Assembly: GCF_003473485.1 (NCBI RefSeq)
Contig: NC_053045.1
Location: forward strand, 58,570,494-58,634,493
Reading direction: 5' to 3'
Length of the DNA stretch: 64,000 bases
Source of the DNA: Medicago truncatula
Lineage: Eukaryota; Streptophyta; Magnoliopsida; Fabales; Fabaceae
Below the pieces are notes generated by a model, which was not told the origin of the DNA, searched no databases, and saw nothing but the letters and a program-made list of their open reading frames with translations. Position 1 is the first letter of the stretch. Each line of letters starts with the position of its first letter. Below are positions 62,488 to 64,000 of this stretch, piece after piece. Both the position numbers and the translations under genes were made by a program.

Positions 62488-62634
62488 AAAAAAATTAGCC
62501 ATTTATAAATTTCAAAATTGATTATTCCAATTATTTTTTTTTATTTTTTATTTTTTATCTTATGGTGTTTCCAATTGATGTCTTGAACGATAAATTTCAA
62601 ATTGCTTTTTTTTTTTAAAGAGAAAATTTCAAAT

Positions 62635-62637
<3 letters not shown>

Positions 62638-62703
<66 letters not shown>
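62638..62703. repeat. (TA)n then (AAT)n compound microsatellite
   Basis: About 32 bp of TA is followed by about 30 bp of AAT units. Confidence 0.95.
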
Positions 62704-62707
<4 letters not shown>

Positions 62708-64000
62708 TAAAGTAGGATTTAGTAGAGGATGGTAATTTACAAAATACAATTCAGTTCTCTAAAAAAAAAAGTACAATTCAGTTGACATCCCTTGACATAA
62801 GGATGCAATAATAACAAAATCAAAGTATTAAATGCGGAGACGAGGATGAGATAGGGATATTCGAGCCTGTCGAGGATAGGGATGAGGTTCAATTTCTCAT
62901 CCCCTTTGGGTATGAGTAAGGTAATGAATTAGTATATGAGAATCGGGCATGAGGACGGGGAATGTAAAATCTGTCCCCACCCCCACCCCATTGCCATGCC
63001 TACATAACACAAACGGGTTATGTGAGGTCATCATCTTCGATATGAGTTCTATTTAAAACATTGCATCTTTCATTCTTGGCATTCATTAAGCGCCTTTCAC
63101 TTCCATATATTCTTTTTATTTGTTTAGAATCCAACGTAAAGACCGACTAATCTGAAGACCCAATTTCACCGTTCATTTGCAGGGCTCCGCAAAACTCTGT
63201 ATAGACTAGTTCGTCGAAATTGACATCAGAGGGAATCAAACGGACCTTGAGAGAAGCACGAACCAGTGTAGTTAAATTAAAGGTTTAAATGCAATTTTGA
63301 TCCTCCTATTTTCAATCTTGTTAACTTTTGATACCTCATTTTCAAAAACCAACTTCTTGGTCCCCTTATTTAAAAAGTCAACGGAATTTTTTGGTCCCCC
63401 CTCCTATTTTAATGGTGTGCCTCGCTCATTAATGACGTCGATCCAATGTAGCATTGCCTATTGGTACCGTCATTTGACACCTCATTCCACATCATTATTA
63501 TTAAAATTAAATAAAAAAATAATAATAAATAGAATTTTAAAAAAAAATTGAAAATTTAATGTTTATAACATTGAAGAACCCTAACTTATAAAATCCTTTA
63601 AGTTTAGTCAGCCCGCCCTATCAACAGTCTTGCATAGCCTTGTTCTTGTTCCATTACCCTTGTTCCATCGTTTCTTCATCACCCACCCAATTTTGATTAG
63701 TAATGACTCAAGTGAAGCAATCAAAGTTTTCTTTGTTGACAAACGAAGACAAAGTACTTTAGTCACATGGCAAAAGGTAGTTTTTATCAACATCTTCATT
63801 TATTATGTTATATTAGAAGTTCAGCGACAAAGCATATAGGTCAGAGGGAATTTTGTCCCTACTCCCCGTCCTCTTCTTGAGTCTTGAGGACATTATGGAG
63901 ATGAAAAAACGACGGAATAAGGGTGATGATTCAATTTGAAGAAGAAGAAGGATCGGGGACTGATTTAATTTGAGGAGGAAAATCAATTTGGGAATTCTTC
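62704..64000. other. Intergenic to window end, no gene recognised
   Basis: The GGGACGGGG/GATGAGGA-rich block at 62840-63000 resembles a common plant non-coding repeat (TCCCCACCCCCACCCC). A phrase GGTTTAAATGCAATTTTGAT at 63280 with GGTCCCC further in looks like the left end of another Mutator-type foldback whose partner is not seen. Open frames at 63297 and 63608-63839 have no recognisable motif. Confidence 0.4.

Noticed and set aside
62840-63000. Telomere- or centromere-like repeat
   Set aside because: G/C-rich GGATGAGG phrases are irregular and match a common dispersed plant repeat type rather than an ordered satellite.

Overview
This is a 64 kb window of AT-rich plant nuclear DNA. The genes have many short exons separated by AT-rich GT-AG introns, and the intergenic space is packed with small DNA-transposon derivatives (MITEs), SINE and LINE fragments and microsatellites. 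Protein sequences and repeat types suggest a legume of the Medicago/Trifolium/Cicer group; this is inference from recognition and was not confirmed by any search.

Six intact protein genes can be modelled with splice sites that keep frame: a secreted glycine-rich wall-type protein (+, 7260-8072); a five-exon GDSL esterase/lipase (+, 13335-14958); a three-exon peroxisomal enoyl-CoA hydratase ending in SKL (+, 19123-20563); a fifteen-exon type I membrane protein of the family I associate with Arabidopsis At5g58100/At3g28720 (+, 23683-31214); an intronless EF-hand calcium-binding protein (+, 37268-37759); the seventeen-exon replication helicase subunit MCM2 (-, 45314-40525) with E2F sites in its promoter; and, as a seventh, an intronless atypical bHLH (IBH1/AIF type, +, 58026-58631). 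They form no operon-like unit; each has its own promoter and they serve unrelated processes.

A C/D-box snoRNA (-, 35416-35494) has a 12-nt guide matching the 5' end of plant 18S rRNA. It lies downstream of a site II/telo-box/TATA promoter on the same strand, which points to a small noncoding host gene.

The rest is mobile-element territory. Three elements carry perfect 9-bp target duplications (22081-23004, 50006-51109, 56837-57263), marking them as Mutator-type non-autonomous elements, and a broken MuDR transposase fragment lies at 2.1-2.5 kb. There are also a solo LTR with a 5-bp duplication, three SINEs with target duplications, a CACTA-like element, Stowaway-like MITEs, several LINE relics (one nested in an intron), three copies of one LINE 3' coding fragment, and broken DELLA and GRF-zinc-finger fragments. 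Simple repeats (TA, GA) often border the MITEs.

The window does not show an obvious new multi-gene system. The points most worth following are the snoRNA and its host transcript, the inverted-repeat array inside the Mutator element at 22.2-22.6 kb, the tandem duplication of the MCM2 last exon, and a poly-T tract bracketed by 19-bp direct repeats.
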